NCBI RefSeq assembly: GCF_000166395.1
Contig: NC_014655.1
Coordinates: 1,054,001-1,118,000 of the forward strand
DNA from: Leadbetterella byssophila DSM 17132
GTDB taxonomy: Bacteria > Bacteroidota > Bacteroidia > Cytophagales > Spirosomataceae
DNA length: 64,000 nt
Reading direction: 5' to 3'
Part shown: piece by piece, positions 1 through 10,093 of the stretch
Layout of the letters: each line of letters begins with the position of its first letter
Numbering within the stretch: position 1 is the first letter of the stretch
Program-made: the position numbers and the translations under genes
The notes under the pieces: model-generated
Told to the model about the DNA's origin: nothing
Database searches by the model: none
Seen by the model: only the letters and a program-made list of their open reading frames with translations

Positions 1-2
1 TA

Positions 3-227
3 TTTTCCCAACTACTGGATAGCTTCTTAGTAATTTTCGTGGCCTTTTATGTCTTTGGCAACTGGGAATTCAAACAAATATTAGCAGTGGGCTCCGTTAA
101 CTACATTTACAAATTTGCAGTGGCTATTTTAGTCACGCCCCTCATCTATCTCTTACACTTTGCTATCGACAAATACCTGGGTAAAGAGAGATCAGAGGAA
201 CTCATCGAAGAAGCTACTTACTCGTAG
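3..227 (+). CDS. Queuosine precursor transporter, YhhQ/VUT family (C-terminal part)
   Basis: The frame is open to the left edge, so the start lies outside the window and about 74 residues remain. Two hydrophobic segments are visible: one through IFVAFYVFG, and one around residues 40-58 ending in LIYLLHFAIDKYLGKE. The tail pattern of a last membrane helix, a DKYLGKE-like motif and a short acidic end is typical of Bacteroidota YhhQ proteins, inner-membrane importers of the queuosine precursors preQ0/preQ1. The end overlaps the convergent DinB gene by 14 bases. The family call rests on the C-terminus only. Confidence 0.62.
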   Translation, partial: FSQLLDSFLVIFVAFYVFGNWEFKQILAVGSVNYIYKFAVAILVTPLIYLLHFAIDKYLGKERSEELIEEATYS

Positions 228-735
228 ATAAAGCTAGTTCTATATGGGCCAAATGATGGTCGCAATGCCACTTGTACAATTGTACCACATCTTTCAGCAC
301 GAAGGTCTTCTGATACTCCATATGGAAGTAGGTTCGCATCCACTGCTCCTCGGTCATCTCTTCCATAATAGCCACTAACTTTCCATGTATGGCTTTCAAA
401 AAGCTCAAAGGCAAAGCGATGTCTCCTTTATAATCTGGAGTAGTCGCCCAAAGCGCCTCATTATACCCTTTAATACTAGGCTTATCTTCCGTCAAGGCAA
501 ATTTTAAGCGGGTATAAAGGTTAAGATGAGAATCCGGGTAATGATGAAGAATCTGTCTGACACTCCATCCACCCGGCCTATACGTTAAAGCCAATTGTTC
601 ATCTGTCAAATCTTTAACTCTAACTATGAGTTGGCCTGGGAAGCTTTTTAAATGAGCCACAGCTTCTGCAGCGTCACTAACTTTATAAGGCCGTTCGAAA
701 TCAAACGGCCCAATGGGATACTTAAGGTTTTCCAT
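214..735 (-). CDS. DinB-fold YfiT/BstA-type metal-dependent transferase
   Basis: This 173-residue protein has the four-helix DinB fold signature. A histidine pair occurs in RQILHHYPDSH (about residue 62) and a second set in WHCDHHLAHI near the C-terminus; together these give the three-histidine metal site. The PIGPFDF start and the WSVRQ segment are typical of the YfiT family, in which BstA is a bacillithiol S-transferase. A paralogue lies at 59651-60184. The stop overlaps the start of the downstream inositol phosphatase by one base on the same strand, so the two may be co-transcribed. The substrate is not known. Confidence 0.8.
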   Translation of the reverse strand: MENLKYPIGPFDFERPYKVSDAAEAVAHLKSFPGQLIVRVKDLTDEQLALTYRPGGWSVRQILHHYPDSHLNLYTRLKFALTEDKPSIKGYNEALWATTPDYKGDIALPLSFLKAIHGKLVAIMEEMTEEQWMRTYFHMEYQKTFVLKDVVQLYKWHCDHHLAHIELALSTSK

Positions 736-1520
736 TACCAGTATTTTTTGATGACTTGCAATAAGGCTTCATGACTGGCACCACCTGCTACCACATCCCC
801 TCCGAACAGATACTTGTCTCCACCCTTAAAGTCAGTAACCACACCTCCTGCTTCCTGCACTAGGAGTACACCTGCAGCCATGTCATAACTATTTAAATTA
901 TATTCGAAAAAGCCGTCATATCTTCCTTCTGCTACAAATGCTAAATCCAGAGCCGCAGAACCAAACCTTCTCAAACCATGCGTTCCCTGCATCAGTTCTT
1001 CTAAGATCTTGATATAACGGTGCATTTCTTCAAACCTGTAATAAGGAAAACCCGTAGCCATCAAGGTTTCACCTAATACCTTAGCTTTAGACACTTGCAA
1101 CTTCTTATCCCCTTTGTAGGCTCCTCCACCCTTGATTGCAGAATACACTTCATTAGCAGGAACATGATATACTACTCCGGCCAGAACCTCTTTTCCTTTA
1201 GCAAAAGCAAGACTCACGGAATAATGCGGAACGCCATGTACAAAATTAGCCGTACCGTCTAAGGGATCTATGATCCAATTGTATCCATCCTTGTCTGAGG
1301 TTTCAGCTGTCTCCTCTTCTGTGATAAATCCTACCCCTACGTACTGGGAAAGTCTTTCTACTATCCTTTTTTCGGCTTCTTTATCTACATAGGACACCAC
1401 ATTATTGACATCTTTGTATTCTATCGCTTGACTTTGGAAACCCTCCGCTTCCTTTCTAATAAAACTTCCCGCTTCTATGGCGGTCTCCACTAATAAATCC
1501 TTAATCTTTTCTAATTCCAT
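735..1520 (-). CDS. Inositol monophosphatase family protein
   Basis: This is a 261-residue Mg-dependent phosphatase of the SuhB/IMPase family. The metal-binding acidic cluster EEE lies at residues 68-70. Motif A, WIIDPLDGTANF, begins at residue 82 with Asp85 and Asp88. Motif B is YDMAAG with Asp213, followed by the usual EAGGVVTD tail. Length matches the family. It overlaps the upstream DUF4105 gene by 20 bases and abuts the downstream DinB gene, giving a three-gene minus-strand unit. Likely substrates are inositol phosphates or related sugar phosphates; CysQ-like activity on PAP cannot be excluded from sequence. Confidence 0.88.
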   Translation of the reverse strand: MELEKIKDLLVETAIEAGSFIRKEAEGFQSQAIEYKDVNNVVSYVDKEAEKRIVERLSQYVGVGFITEEETAETSDKDGYNWIIDPLDGTANFVHGVPHYSVSLAFAKGKEVLAGVVYHVPANEVYSAIKGGGAYKGDKKLQVSKAKVLGETLMATGFPYYRFEEMHRYIKILEELMQGTHGLRRFGSAALDLAFVAEGRYDGFFEYNLNSYDMAAGVLLVQEAGGVVTDFKGGDKYLFGGDVVAGGASHEALLQVIKKYW

Positions 1521-2637
1521 CTCTTTTTATCTTTTGCCAGGTACGCAATACAATCCCTATCCATAGGAACACTAATCCATTTTGTAAATTAAAACCCCAA
1601 TAGTACACTGCTGCTACCATGAACAGGAGTAATCCTAAACCATATATTCGGAATGCATATTTCGACCACGTACGCTTACTGAGAATAGCAGGAAAAACTA
1701 ATGGTGACGCCCAAAGCAGGTTCCAATTGTATTTGGTCACCCCATGGTCCGTCAAAAACCAGAGGGCAAGTAAGATCCATCCGGCTATCCCTAAAACACT
1801 AAACAAAAACTTATCAAATCCATGACCCACCCCCGCTTTATTCAGAAAAAACATTAAAACCGCAAATAAAGCGAAGAAAACAACAGGACTCATACCTTGC
1901 TGCTTCGTTATCTCAGAAATTTGATTCAAATCTCTTTTAAGAATAACCAGATTTTCTTCTCCTTTCACCGTTAAAACCTTGGCCTGATCTACAGCCTTCA
2001 TCAAATTATCTGGAATAAACATGGCATCTGCCCAACCCGTTTTTTTGTCGGAATCAGCACCAATAGCCAAATCCATCCCAAAATCAGCCCAAGACTTCCC
2101 GTTTTCATGGGCATATTTATCTATCCACTGCCTATAAGTGGAGTCTGCGTTCAAGGCTTGATTAAACACTAAACTATCTCCAGCCGCTATTTGCAGTACA
2201 TCTCTCAATCTAGTACTGCAATTGTCCGTAAAGAATTTATATCTATAATTCTTATTTTCCGGCTTCAGATTGTTTTCCAAAAACTCATAAACCCTTTGTC
2301 TTTGCGCCAAACTAAGATTCAAAACTTGTTCAGTAATCTTTCTGTTTTCTCTATTCCAATATTCAAATTCTAAATAAGCGGGATGAGAGGTAATCATATA
2401 GTCCAAATACCCTCGAACAAACTTTAAATAAAAACCAGGAGCGTTGAAATCAAATGATCCATAATTATAGTTTACATCTATACCTAAAGCGGGATCCCAG
2501 ACTCTAATAGCACTATGTCCAAAGGTTGAATACAATTCCTCCCCCGGAGAAATGGTTAACAAGGAAATCCTGGAAGAAGGGCTAAGGGTCTGCGCAAACG
2601 CAGAAAACGAGAATAGAAGTAAAAATATTAGCCTCAC
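1501..2637 (-). CDS. DUF4105 membrane-anchored periplasmic protein
   Basis: The body matches DUF4105 (Lnb-type N-terminal periplasmic domain), with a conserved FGHSAIRVWD segment and TDNCSTRLRDVL carrying a conserved Cys. About four hydrophobic helices follow at the C-terminus, so the domain should be displayed outside the inner membrane. The frame could start with ATG at 2703. However, that leader is made of the clpC terminator hairpin and gives an odd charged N-terminus. I prefer GTG at 2637, which gives a clean signal peptide (VRLIFLLLFSFSAFAQ). The function of Bacteroidota members is unknown. Confidence 0.72.
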   Translation of the reverse strand: MRLIFLLLFSFSAFAQTLSPSSRISLLTISPGEELYSTFGHSAIRVWDPALGIDVNYNYGSFDFNAPGFYLKFVRGYLDYMITSHPAYLEFEYWNRENRKITEQVLNLSLAQRQRVYEFLENNLKPENKNYRYKFFTDNCSTRLRDVLQIAAGDSLVFNQALNADSTYRQWIDKYAHENGKSWADFGMDLAIGADSDKKTGWADAMFIPDNLMKAVDQAKVLTVKGEENLVILKRDLNQISEITKQQGMSPVVFFALFAVLMFFLNKAGVGHGFDKFLFSVLGIAGWILLALWFLTDHGVTKYNWNLLWASPLVFPAILSKRTWSKYAFRIYGLGLLLFMVAAVYYWGFNLQNGLVFLWIGIVLRTWQKIKRDGIRKD

Positions 2638-2663
2638 AAGCAGATTTTTTGGTAAAAATAAAC

Positions 2664-2694
2664 AAAAAAAAGCACGCAAGCTTAGCTCACGCGC
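2664..2694 (-). terminator. Rho-independent terminator of clpC
   Basis: On the minus strand an 11-bp stem (three G-T pairs, tight CTAAG-type loop) at 2694-2672 is followed by eight T residues at 2671-2664. It lies just after the clpC stop at 2715 and overlaps the longest reading of the next gene. Confidence 0.8.
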
Positions 2695-2714
2695 CTTTTT
2701 CAAAAACTTTGAAT

Positions 2715-5243
2715 TTATGGTTCAACTTCTTCTGTTTTAGACTTTTTGGAAAAGCTCAATTGCTCTTCACCTTCCTGATGGTCCACCAGAATAGTATCTC
2801 CTTCACTTAAATTTCCTCTTAGAATTTCTTCAGCTAATGGATCTTCCACATATTTTTGAATAGCTCTATTCAAAGGTCTGGCTCCATATTGCTGATCATA
2901 ACCTTTTTCAGACAAGAAAGATTTAGCACTCTCTGTTAATTCTAAGGAATATCCTAAGTTTTGAATTCTGCTCAATAGTTTACCTAATGAAATATCAATG
3001 ATCTTAAAGATATCTTCTTTAGACAGAGAATTAAACACAATCACATCATCCAAACGGTTCAGGAATTCAGGAGAGAATGATTTCTTCAAGGCGTTTTGAA
3101 TAGTGGATTTCACCATATCGTCCTGATTCTCCATTCTGGATTTTGTAGCAAATCCAATACCCGAACCAAAATCCTTCAGATCTCTAACTCCAATATTGGA
3201 AGTCATGATGATAATGGTATTCCTGAAGTCCACTCTTCTACCCAGTGAATCTGTCAAAATACCGTCGTCTAGCACTTGAAGTAGAATATTGAACACATCA
3301 GGATGTGCCTTTTCAATCTCATCCAGAAGCACTACGGAATAAGGTTTTCTTCTCACCTTTTCGGTTAATTGACCTCCTTCTTCATATCCTACATATCCCG
3401 GAGGCGCTCCTACTAATCGAGAAATACTGAATTTCTCCATGTATTCACTCATATCTATTCTTACCAGAGCATCTTCTTTGTCGAAAAGATATTCAGCTAA
3501 TTTCTTAGCTAACTCCGTCTTACCTACCCCGGTAGGTCCCAAGAATATGAAGGATCCAATAGGCTTTTTAGGATCTTTCAATCCTACCCTGGTACGCTGA
3601 ATAGCCTTTACTAGCTTTTCAACGGCCGGATCTTGACCTATAACCTTACCTTTCAGATTCTGACCCATGTTAAGGATTTTCTCCCCTTCATTCATGTTCA
3701 CTCTCTTAACCGGAATTCCGGTCATCATGGCGATTACCTCTGCCACGTGATCTTCGGTCACATTAAATCGCTGACGTTTAGATTCTTCTTCCCAAGCAGC
3801 TTTCGCATTTTCCAATTGATCGATCAATTTCTTTTCTCTATCTCTCAACTGAGCAGCTTCCTCATAGCGTTGACTCTTCACTACTCGGTTTTTCTCCTGC
3901 TTGATTTCCTCAACCGCATTTTCCAGATCCACAACCTCTTGAGGCACGTTGATATTCTTAATGTGAACCCTCGCACCCACCTCGTCAATCACATCAATGG
4001 CTTTATCCGGTAGGAATCTATCCGTAATATAACGTTCAGAATATTTTACCGCCAATTCAATGGCTTCATCTGTATAGGTCACATTATGATGATCCTCATA
4101 TTTGCTCTTAATATTATGCAAGATCTCAATGGTCTCATCAATAGAAGTAGCATCTACCATTACCATCTGGAATCTTCTGGCCAAAGCTCCGTCCTTTTCT
4201 ATGTATTGACGATACTCATCTAAAGTAGTGGCACCTACGCATTGGATATCTCCACGTGCTAAGGCCGGTTTGAACATATTAGAAGCATCCAAAGAACCTG
4301 AAGCGCCACCGGCTCCCACTATGGTGTGTATCTCATCGATAAACAGAATGATCTGCGGATTCTTTTCAATCTCCTGCATCACCGCCTTCATTCTTTCCTC
4401 AAACTGACCTCTGTACTTCGTACCGGCCACAAGAGAAGCCAAATCCAAGGTTACCACTCGCTTGCCAAACAATACTCGTGATACCTTTTTCTGCACAATC
4501 CTAAGGGCCAAACCTTCAGCAATGGCGGTTTTACCTACACCAGGTTCACCAATAAGGATAGGATTATTTTTCTTTCTTCTAGACAGAATCTGAGCCACAC
4601 GCTCAATTTCCTTCTCTCTACCTACGATAGGATCTAGTTTACCTATCTCCGCCATCTTGGTAAGATCTCTACCAAAATTGTCTAAAATAGGCGTACGGGA
4701 TTTCTCCCCACTTTTGGTATCAGACTTTTGACCAAAGCCACTTCCACTGCCAAAGTTCTTATCCTCATCATCTGTATCCTGACTTTCCATCCTCGGTTCA
4801 ATGCCCGTAAGTTGGTACTCTAACATCTCCTTAATCAACTTGTAGTCTACATGAAATTTGTGCAGAATTTGACATCCTAAGTTGTCATCATCTCTCAATA
4901 CAGCTAATAATAGATGTTCTGTACCTATAACATTAGACTTAAATATCTTCGCCTCTAGATGTGTAATCTTAAGTACTTTCTCAGACTGTCGCGTAAGCGG
5001 AATATTGGCTAGATTCTTAATGGTGTTCGTAGCCGTGCCCCGTGTGGAATTTTCTATGGAGAGTCTAAGCTCTTCCGGATTTACTCCGGCCTTTTGGATT
5101 AGACCTAAACCTAATCCCTCTCCCTCTCTGATCATCCCAAGTATCAAATGCTCAGTCCCGATGTAGTCATGACCCAAACGTAAGGCCTCTTCTTTTGCCA
5201 GAGATATAACCTCTTTTACTCGTTGCGAAAACTTGGGTTCCAT
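2715..5243 (-). CDS. clpC: ATP-dependent Clp protease ATP-binding subunit ClpC
   Basis: At 842 residues this is a full-length HSP100 unfoldase. Two Clp_N repeats occupy about residues 1-145 (both contain IGTEHL). The first AAA+ module has Walker A GEPGVGKT near residue 230. A UVR-type coiled region follows near 430-465 ([11 protein letters not shown]). The second AAA+ module has GPTGVGKT near residue 566, then the C-terminal ClpB_D2 small domain. The UVR segment between the modules marks ClpC rather than ClpA or ClpB. It delivers substrates to ClpP in the cytoplasm. It stands alone with its own terminator. Confidence 0.95.
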   Translation of the reverse strand: MEPKFSQRVKEVISLAKEEALRLGHDYIGTEHLILGMIREGEGLGLGLIQKAGVNPEELRLSIENSTRGTATNTIKNLANIPLTRQSEKVLKITHLEAKIFKSNVIGTEHLLLAVLRDDDNLGCQILHKFHVDYKLIKEMLEYQLTGIEPRMESQDTDDEDKNFGSGSGFGQKSDTKSGEKSRTPILDNFGRDLTKMAEIGKLDPIVGREKEIERVAQILSRRKKNNPILIGEPGVGKTAIAEGLALRIVQKKVSRVLFGKRVVTLDLASLVAGTKYRGQFEERMKAVMQEIEKNPQIILFIDEIHTIVGAGGASGSLDASNMFKPALARGDIQCVGATTLDEYRQYIEKDGALARRFQMVMVDATSIDETIEILHNIKSKYEDHHNVTYTDEAIELAVKYSERYITDRFLPDKAIDVIDEVGARVHIKNINVPQEVVDLENAVEEIKQEKNRVVKSQRYEEAAQLRDREKKLIDQLENAKAAWEEESKRQRFNVTEDHVAEVIAMMTGIPVKRVNMNEGEKILNMGQNLKGKVIGQDPAVEKLVKAIQRTRVGLKDPKKPIGSFIFLGPTGVGKTELAKKLAEYLFDKEDALVRIDMSEYMEKFSISRLVGAPPGYVGYEEGGQLTEKVRRKPYSVVLLDEIEKAHPDVFNILLQVLDDGILTDSLGRRVDFRNTIIIMTSNIGVRDLKDFGSGIGFATKSRMENQDDMVKSTIQNALKKSFSPEFLNRLDDVIVFNSLSKEDIFKIIDISLGKLLSRIQNLGYSLELTESAKSFLSEKGYDQQYGARPLNRAIQKYVEDPLAEEILRGNLSEGDTILVDHQEGEEQLSFSKKSKTEEVEP

Positions 5244-5275
5244 TATTTTAATTCTATTTTTTCTATAACAAAATT

Positions 5276-5881
5276 TTAAACAAAAATATTCCCCATCACT
5301 ATATCACGGCTTTCTAAACCCTTCATAAATAGTAGATCAAGAATACTTAGATTAGACACAAACGCGCTGCCAAAGTTTTGTGGATAGCTCAAAAATGGCA
5401 AATTGTCCGCATTCTCTTCCCTTCTTTTCGCGTTAAATCTAATAAATTGGTCTTTATAATCATAATACGAAAAATCTTGGTGACAAATTGTCTTTTTTAC
5501 CTTCATTAATTTAAGACATATTGTCAGCGATTCCTTATTTAACACCAGTAATTCCTCGTATTTTTTAGAAAAAAGCGGATATATATATGGTTCAAAATGC
5601 TCAAAATAGGGACTATTTCTATAACAATTCTCTATAGTCTTCCAATTCTTTCTACCCCAATCACTTGAATTATCTATTTGAATATCTTTAATCAAAGCAT
5701 GATTGCTGTACTTTTTGACGGGAACAGAAAGTACTTCCACTTGGTGTGGACCTAACACGTAAGCACGCGTGTGGTACGATTGCTTGATATATTGTTCCCC
5801 AGTATTCAACCAAAACTCCTCCTCCCGAAGTAAGTGCCGCATATAATCTATGCATGGAAAAAAATCACATGAAAATATCAT
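5276..5881 (-). CDS. WbqC-like family protein
   Basis: The pattern LSVPVKKYSN, then DIQIDNSSDWGRKNWKTIENCYRNSPYFEHF, then an IRFNAKRREEN-like C-terminal part, is the WbqC family signature. This family is found near polysaccharide and glycan genes, and its enzyme activity is not settled. I start it at ATG 5881 (MIFSCDFFPCIDY), which fits family N-termini. The frame extends to 5950, but that would add a 23-residue leader running into the promoter region of the divergent OmpA-type gene. The gene stops 32 bases from the clpC start on the same strand. Confidence 0.8.
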   Translation of the reverse strand: MIFSCDFFPCIDYMRHLLREEEFWLNTGEQYIKQSYHTRAYVLGPHQVEVLSVPVKKYSNHALIKDIQIDNSSDWGRKNWKTIENCYRNSPYFEHFEPYIYPLFSKKYEELLVLNKESLTICLKLMKVKKTICHQDFSYYDYKDQFIRFNAKRREENADNLPFLSYPQNFGSAFVSNLSILDLLFMKGLESRDIVMGNIFV

Positions 5882-5962
5882 TCTTTCTATTTTTAGGAAG
5901 CCACTTATAGACGTTCCGTTAAGAACATCCGTTATATTTGAACTTTTCAAAGATATAAAAGT

Positions 5963-8368
5963 TTGATGAAATTCAGGTTATTTTTAGGTGCTATTGCCAT
6001 CTCTACTTTAAGCTATGCTCAAGATGTTGAAAAAATCCGTCTACAAGTACGGGTAGTCAACAGTTTAGATGGCTCAGAAATCAAGAATGCCGGTATTAAA
6101 GTGGCCTATAGAGATCAGAACATTCCATTGAAATCTGATAAGAAGAAAAGCTTCTATGAAATCCTGAAAGGAGGAGAATTAAAAGTAATAGCTGAAGCCG
6201 GAAACTTCTATAGTGAAACTCAGAGTTTTGACACAGAACTGCTTTACGATGAAGACATTCTGGAGATTAAACTCAATCCAAAATCTTTTACTTCTACGCG
6301 CCTTGCGGTAGTTGATTCAAAGTCGAACACACCGATTACGGCACAGGTTGATCTTAGCGGATTAAACCTAAATCAAAAATACAGTACCACTAATTCACCC
6401 ATAGATATTTCAGTCACTGAAAAGGGCGAGTACCAACTTTCAATCTCTGCAGCAGGATATCAATCTAAACGATTATCCACCCACATAGATCCTTCTAAAG
6501 ATCAAGAAATATTGGTTAGCCTAGACCCTCTTCCATCTACTTTTAAGCTACTCGCCATCAATAAAGAAAGCAGACAAGAAATCACGTCCTTTTCAAAATT
6601 TGAAGTTCTAGGAAAGAATCTAGTATGGGAAGAAAGAACAAAAGTCCTGAATGCGGATAAAGGCCAAAAAATTAGCATCAATATTGAAGCACCTGGCTTT
6701 GAACCCTTACAGAAATCTCTGGATCTGGAACAAAATCAAATTACCCTCGAACTAACCCCAATCAGCCTAGCTGCTTTCACCATTAAAGTAGTCAATCTTA
6801 GAACCAAAGCTGATACAAAAGCGAATATTGAGGTAAAATCACCTACTGGAGAAGTACTACAAGCTTATACAGGTCAAAACTTCGTTCCAAAGGAAGAAGG
6901 AACGTATGAATTCACCTACAAATCAGAAAATGGAGGCTCTTATTCACACAAGGAAAATACAGTAAGAGCTAAAGGACAAATCATACCTATAACGCTAGAA
7001 ATCACTCCTCCGTACCAGACTACTTTCGTAGTGCTCGATCAGGAAACAAAATCACCTATACCCAGCCCCTCTTTGACCATTAAAACAGAAGATGGGAAAA
7101 TAGTTGAAGGCAAAGATCTTACATTTACTTTCTACGAAAAACATACCCTTACCTACGATCTTTCCGCTCCAGGATACGAGAGGATAAGTGGAAGTGTAGA
7201 CGTAAATGATGCCGGAACAGTGAATTTACCCTTGAAGAAGTTGCCTACCATTCACTATGTCTCTCAGGAATACAGCCTAATAGATTCTTACACAGAGAAA
7301 CCTATATTGAAAAGCCAACTATTCCTGCTAGATGCAAATAAACAGCCCGTTGAAACCCTATATAACGCAAGCAAAGGAACTTATCTAGCTACAAAAGTGA
7401 TTGCAGGACAAAGTTATTCTTTGGATATCAAAGCGGAGGGATACCAAAATTATTCAGCCCCAACAAGTAATCAAGAAGGAAGCCATATCATCAAATTAGA
7501 ACCAAGTGGTCTTCAAGAATACACCTTCCAGTTCATAGATGATTACACCAAAGAAAAAATAGTTGTAAAATCTCTATTCGTGAATAATGCCGCAAACAAG
7601 CAGGTGCCTTTAAATTCCACAGAAGATGGATTTAAAGCAACCTTCTTACCAAATGCAGCTTTAGATCTTAAATTCGAAGCAGAGGGATACGAAACGAAAT
7701 CTCTAAAAGTGGCAGCCTTCAATGGAGAGCCTCTGGCATTAAGAAAATCTACTTACCCTTTAGCACTCAAGTTTACCCCTAGTCTAACAGAGGAGCAATC
7801 GAACAAGGCCAAGATCGTGATCACTCAGGGAAAGAGCAAAACCATCAAAGGAACCTGGGAGGATGGAGTGTATCACCTACTAACTGACCCTGCTCAACTC
7901 CTAGATATGGAGATAAACGTACCTGGTTACCATCCCTACATAGGCTCACTGAATAGAAGCCAAGTGGCGCAAATGGAGGCTAACATAACCCTGACTCCGC
8001 TCCCTACGGCACCGGAAAAGATGGAGGCTAAGGTAGGTAAGAGCTATGTGCTAACCGGGGTGAATTTTGAACAGAGTCAAACTACCATGTTACCGGGATC
8101 TGAAGACAAGCTAGCAGAGGTGCTTCAGTTTATGAAAGACCATCCTAACGTAAAAATCGAAATTATTGGCCATACCGAAAAGGCCGGAGATGAAAGACAA
8201 AACGTAAGATTGTCTGAGTTTAGAGCGAGGACGGTAGCCAACTGGCTATTCAATAAGGGCATTGCATCCTCACGAATTACAACTGCCGGAAAAGGATCAG
8301 CTGAACCTATAGATCCGAATGATGCCGCAGTAAATAGAAGAATCGAAGTAAAAGTAGTGGAAGAATAG
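5963..8368 (+). CDS. OmpA-family envelope protein with repeated Ig/CarboxypepD-like modules
   Basis: This 801-residue secreted protein has a signal peptide (residues about 1-20, FLGAIAISTLSYAQ). About seven beta-rich modules of roughly 90 residues follow, each opening with a pattern like 'xDxxTxxPI' and often containing 'AxGYxxxS', which resembles carboxypeptidase-regulatory/PEGA modules. The last 110 residues are an OmpA peptidoglycan-binding domain (VLTGVNFEQSQ, HTEKAGDERQNVRLSEFRA, NRRIEV). It should tether the outer membrane or a surface complex to peptidoglycan. TATATTTG at 5934-5941 is a possible -7 box. No porin barrel is evident. Confidence 0.82.
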   Translation: MMKFRLFLGAIAISTLSYAQDVEKIRLQVRVVNSLDGSEIKNAGIKVAYRDQNIPLKSDKKKSFYEILKGGELKVIAEAGNFYSETQSFDTELLYDEDILEIKLNPKSFTSTRLAVVDSKSNTPITAQVDLSGLNLNQKYSTTNSPIDISVTEKGEYQLSISAAGYQSKRLSTHIDPSKDQEILVSLDPLPSTFKLLAINKESRQEITSFSKFEVLGKNLVWEERTKVLNADKGQKISINIEAPGFEPLQKSLDLEQNQITLELTPISLAAFTIKVVNLRTKADTKANIEVKSPTGEVLQAYTGQNFVPKEEGTYEFTYKSENGGSYSHKENTVRAKGQIIPITLEITPPYQTTFVVLDQETKSPIPSPSLTIKTEDGKIVEGKDLTFTFYEKHTLTYDLSAPGYERISGSVDVNDAGTVNLPLKKLPTIHYVSQEYSLIDSYTEKPILKSQLFLLDANKQPVETLYNASKGTYLATKVIAGQSYSLDIKAEGYQNYSAPTSNQEGSHIIKLEPSGLQEYTFQFIDDYTKEKIVVKSLFVNNAANKQVPLNSTEDGFKATFLPNAALDLKFEAEGYETKSLKVAAFNGEPLALRKSTYPLALKFTPSLTEEQSNKAKIVITQGKSKTIKGTWEDGVYHLLTDPAQLLDMEINVPGYHPYIGSLNRSQVAQMEANITLTPLPTAPEKMEAKVGKSYVLTGVNFEQSQTTMLPGSEDKLAEVLQFMKDHPNVKIEIIGHTEKAGDERQNVRLSEFRARTVANWLFNKGIASSRITTAGKGSAEPIDPNDAAVNRRIEVKVVEE

Positions 8369-8380
8369 AATTATTCTTCC
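8359..8380. terminator. Shared hairpin over two convergent stop codons
   Basis: A perfect 9-bp inverted repeat (GGAAGAATA / TATTCTTCC, loop GAAT) contains the stop codons of both convergent genes. It extends to 12 bp with one wobble. It has no T-tract on either side, so it may end or stabilise both transcripts. Confidence 0.5.
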
Positions 8381-9315
8381 GCTATGGTCCTCCTTAATCT
8401 ATCATTTATAGCCCTTCCCAGACCTACTTCCGGTACAAATTCAATGACAATGGTCTTTACCGGCATTTGATCCAATGCTCTCAAACCTTGGAATAACCTT
8501 GCCGCAGCTTCTGCAAGATCAGCACTTTCACTAAGAACAAACTGATAAGAATACCCTGAAATGGGAGAAGAAAATCTTAAAAATGCGGTTTCTTTATCGT
8601 ATGATTCACCTTCTTTATAGACGAGCACCTGCTTATCCGGGGAATAATGCTTCTTCAACATGCCCGGAGCACTGGGATTAGAGGCAGAAAAGTCATTCAC
8701 CCTAACCTTCCCTTCAAAATTCCGTTCCAGATCTTCTATGGCTAAACCACCTTTCCGATAAACCACCAAATCCGCAACTTCAATGCCTATGATGGTTGAT
8801 TCAACTCCTACCTGGCAGGGACCTCCGTCTAGAATATAATCCACTTTGCCAGCCAACTGATCATAGACATGCTGAGCCGTAGTCGGTGATACATATCCAA
8901 AAGGATTAGCACTAGGTGCCGCTAAAGGGAAATCAATACTACTTAGCAAAGATAAAGTTAGCTCATGTTGTGGTACCCTTACCGCTACTCTTTCTAAGCC
9001 TGAAGTTACCACGTCAGGAATAATATCCCTTTTAGGCAGAAGCACCGTAAGCGGCCCAGGCCAAAATTTATTCGCAATTTCTGTTAATTGACCTAAGCTT
9101 TGCGAAGTATATTTGTATAATTCTGCAAATGTCGAAATATGTATTATTAAAGGATCGAAGGACGGGCGATTCTTAGCTTCAAAGATCTTCGCCACAGCCT
9201 TGGGATTCAAGGCATTTGCAGCTAAACCATAGACCGTCTCCGTTGGAATAGCAACTAAGCCACCCGCTTCCAAAATTGCTTTTGCCTTTTGTATATCCTT
9301 ACCTACCTCTGTCAT
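8371..9315 (-). CDS. L-threonylcarbamoyladenylate synthase (TsaC/Sua5 type)
   Basis: This 314-residue protein makes threonylcarbamoyl-AMP from threonine, bicarbonate and ATP for the t6A37 modification of ANN-decoding tRNAs. The YrdC core covers about residues 10-200, with IPTETVYGLAANA, KNRPSFDPLIIHI and PSANPFGYVSPT. A C-terminal Sua5 domain (about residues 215-314) makes it the long Sua5 form rather than the short TsaC. It overlaps the upstream truA by four bases, giving a tRNA-modification pair on one transcript. Confidence 0.92.
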   Translation of the reverse strand: MTEVGKDIQKAKAILEAGGLVAIPTETVYGLAANALNPKAVAKIFEAKNRPSFDPLIIHISTFAELYKYTSQSLGQLTEIANKFWPGPLTVLLPKRDIIPDVVTSGLERVAVRVPQHELTLSLLSSIDFPLAAPSANPFGYVSPTTAQHVYDQLAGKVDYILDGGPCQVGVESTIIGIEVADLVVYRKGGLAIEDLERNFEGKVRVNDFSASNPSAPGMLKKHYSPDKQVLVYKEGESYDKETAFLRFSSPISGYSYQFVLSESADLAEAAARLFQGLRALDQMPVKTIVIEFVPEVGLGRAINDRLRRTIAEE

Positions 9316-10067
9316 ATCAAACCTCCCTTATTAAAATATCCCTCCGGATAGTACACTCTTTCTAAAGTTAAGCCCTCCGCTTTTACAGCCGTTCCGGCTT
9401 TTGTTCTATCCTTAGCCAGAATGATGTTTTCAAATTCCTGTAATCCAATTTTCCCATAACCTACTTCCAGTAAAGTACCCACCACAGCTCTCACCATACC
9501 TCTTAGAAACCTGTTGGCTGAGATATGAAATTCTAATCGCTCATCCACATATCTCCACACTGCTTCCGTTATGGTACAGTCAAAGGTGGTGACATCTGTC
9601 TTAACCTTACTAAAACTTTGGTAGTCGGTGTGCAGAAAAAGGATTTTCGCAGCCTTATTCATGGCATCAACATCCGGCCTTCTGGAATAATGCGCACAAA
9701 TCCACTGTTGGAAAGAATCTTTGGAATGAAGAATCCTGTAAATATATTTTCTACCCGTAGCGTCAAAGCGAGCATGTGCTTCATCACTTAAAGGATAAAA
9801 ATTCTTGATGGTAATGTCCTTAGGTAGAAAACGATTCAAGCGCTGAATGTAACCGGCATGGATCTCCTGAGGTAAATCTACATGGGCATATTGCTGGCGC
9901 GCATGAACACCCGTATCAGTCCTACTACTTCCCATGATTGAAATAGGCGCATTCAGCACCGTGCTAAGGGCTTTCTCTAGTTCCCCCTGTACAGTATCTG
10001 CCCCGGGCTGGATCTGCCAACCATGGAAATGGGTACCCAAGTAAGAAATTTCAATAAAGTATCTCAA
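9312..10067 (-). CDS. truA: tRNA pseudouridine(38-40) synthase TruA
   Basis: This 251-residue enzyme isomerises uridines 38-40 in the tRNA anticodon arm. The catalytic aspartate is Asp51 in SSRTDTGVHA. Other family marks are YLGTHFHGWQ at the N-terminus, DATGRKYIYRI in the middle and RFLRGMVRAVVGTL near the C-terminus. Length and order are normal. It overlaps the downstream tsaC/sua5 gene by four bases, implying translational coupling. Confidence 0.95.
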   Translation of the reverse strand: MRYFIEISYLGTHFHGWQIQPGADTVQGELEKALSTVLNAPISIMGSSRTDTGVHARQQYAHVDLPQEIHAGYIQRLNRFLPKDITIKNFYPLSDEAHARFDATGRKYIYRILHSKDSFQQWICAHYSRRPDVDAMNKAAKILFLHTDYQSFSKVKTDVTTFDCTITEAVWRYVDERLEFHISANRFLRGMVRAVVGTLLEVGYGKIGLQEFENIILAKDRTKAGTAVKAEGLTLERVYYPEGYFNKGGLI

Positions 10068-10093
10068 TGCCGTAAAACTTCTCGCAAAGGTAC

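Noticed and set aside
5882-5950. Longer start of the WbqC-like gene
   Set aside because: The extra 23 residues do not fit the family, and they crowd the divergent promoter.
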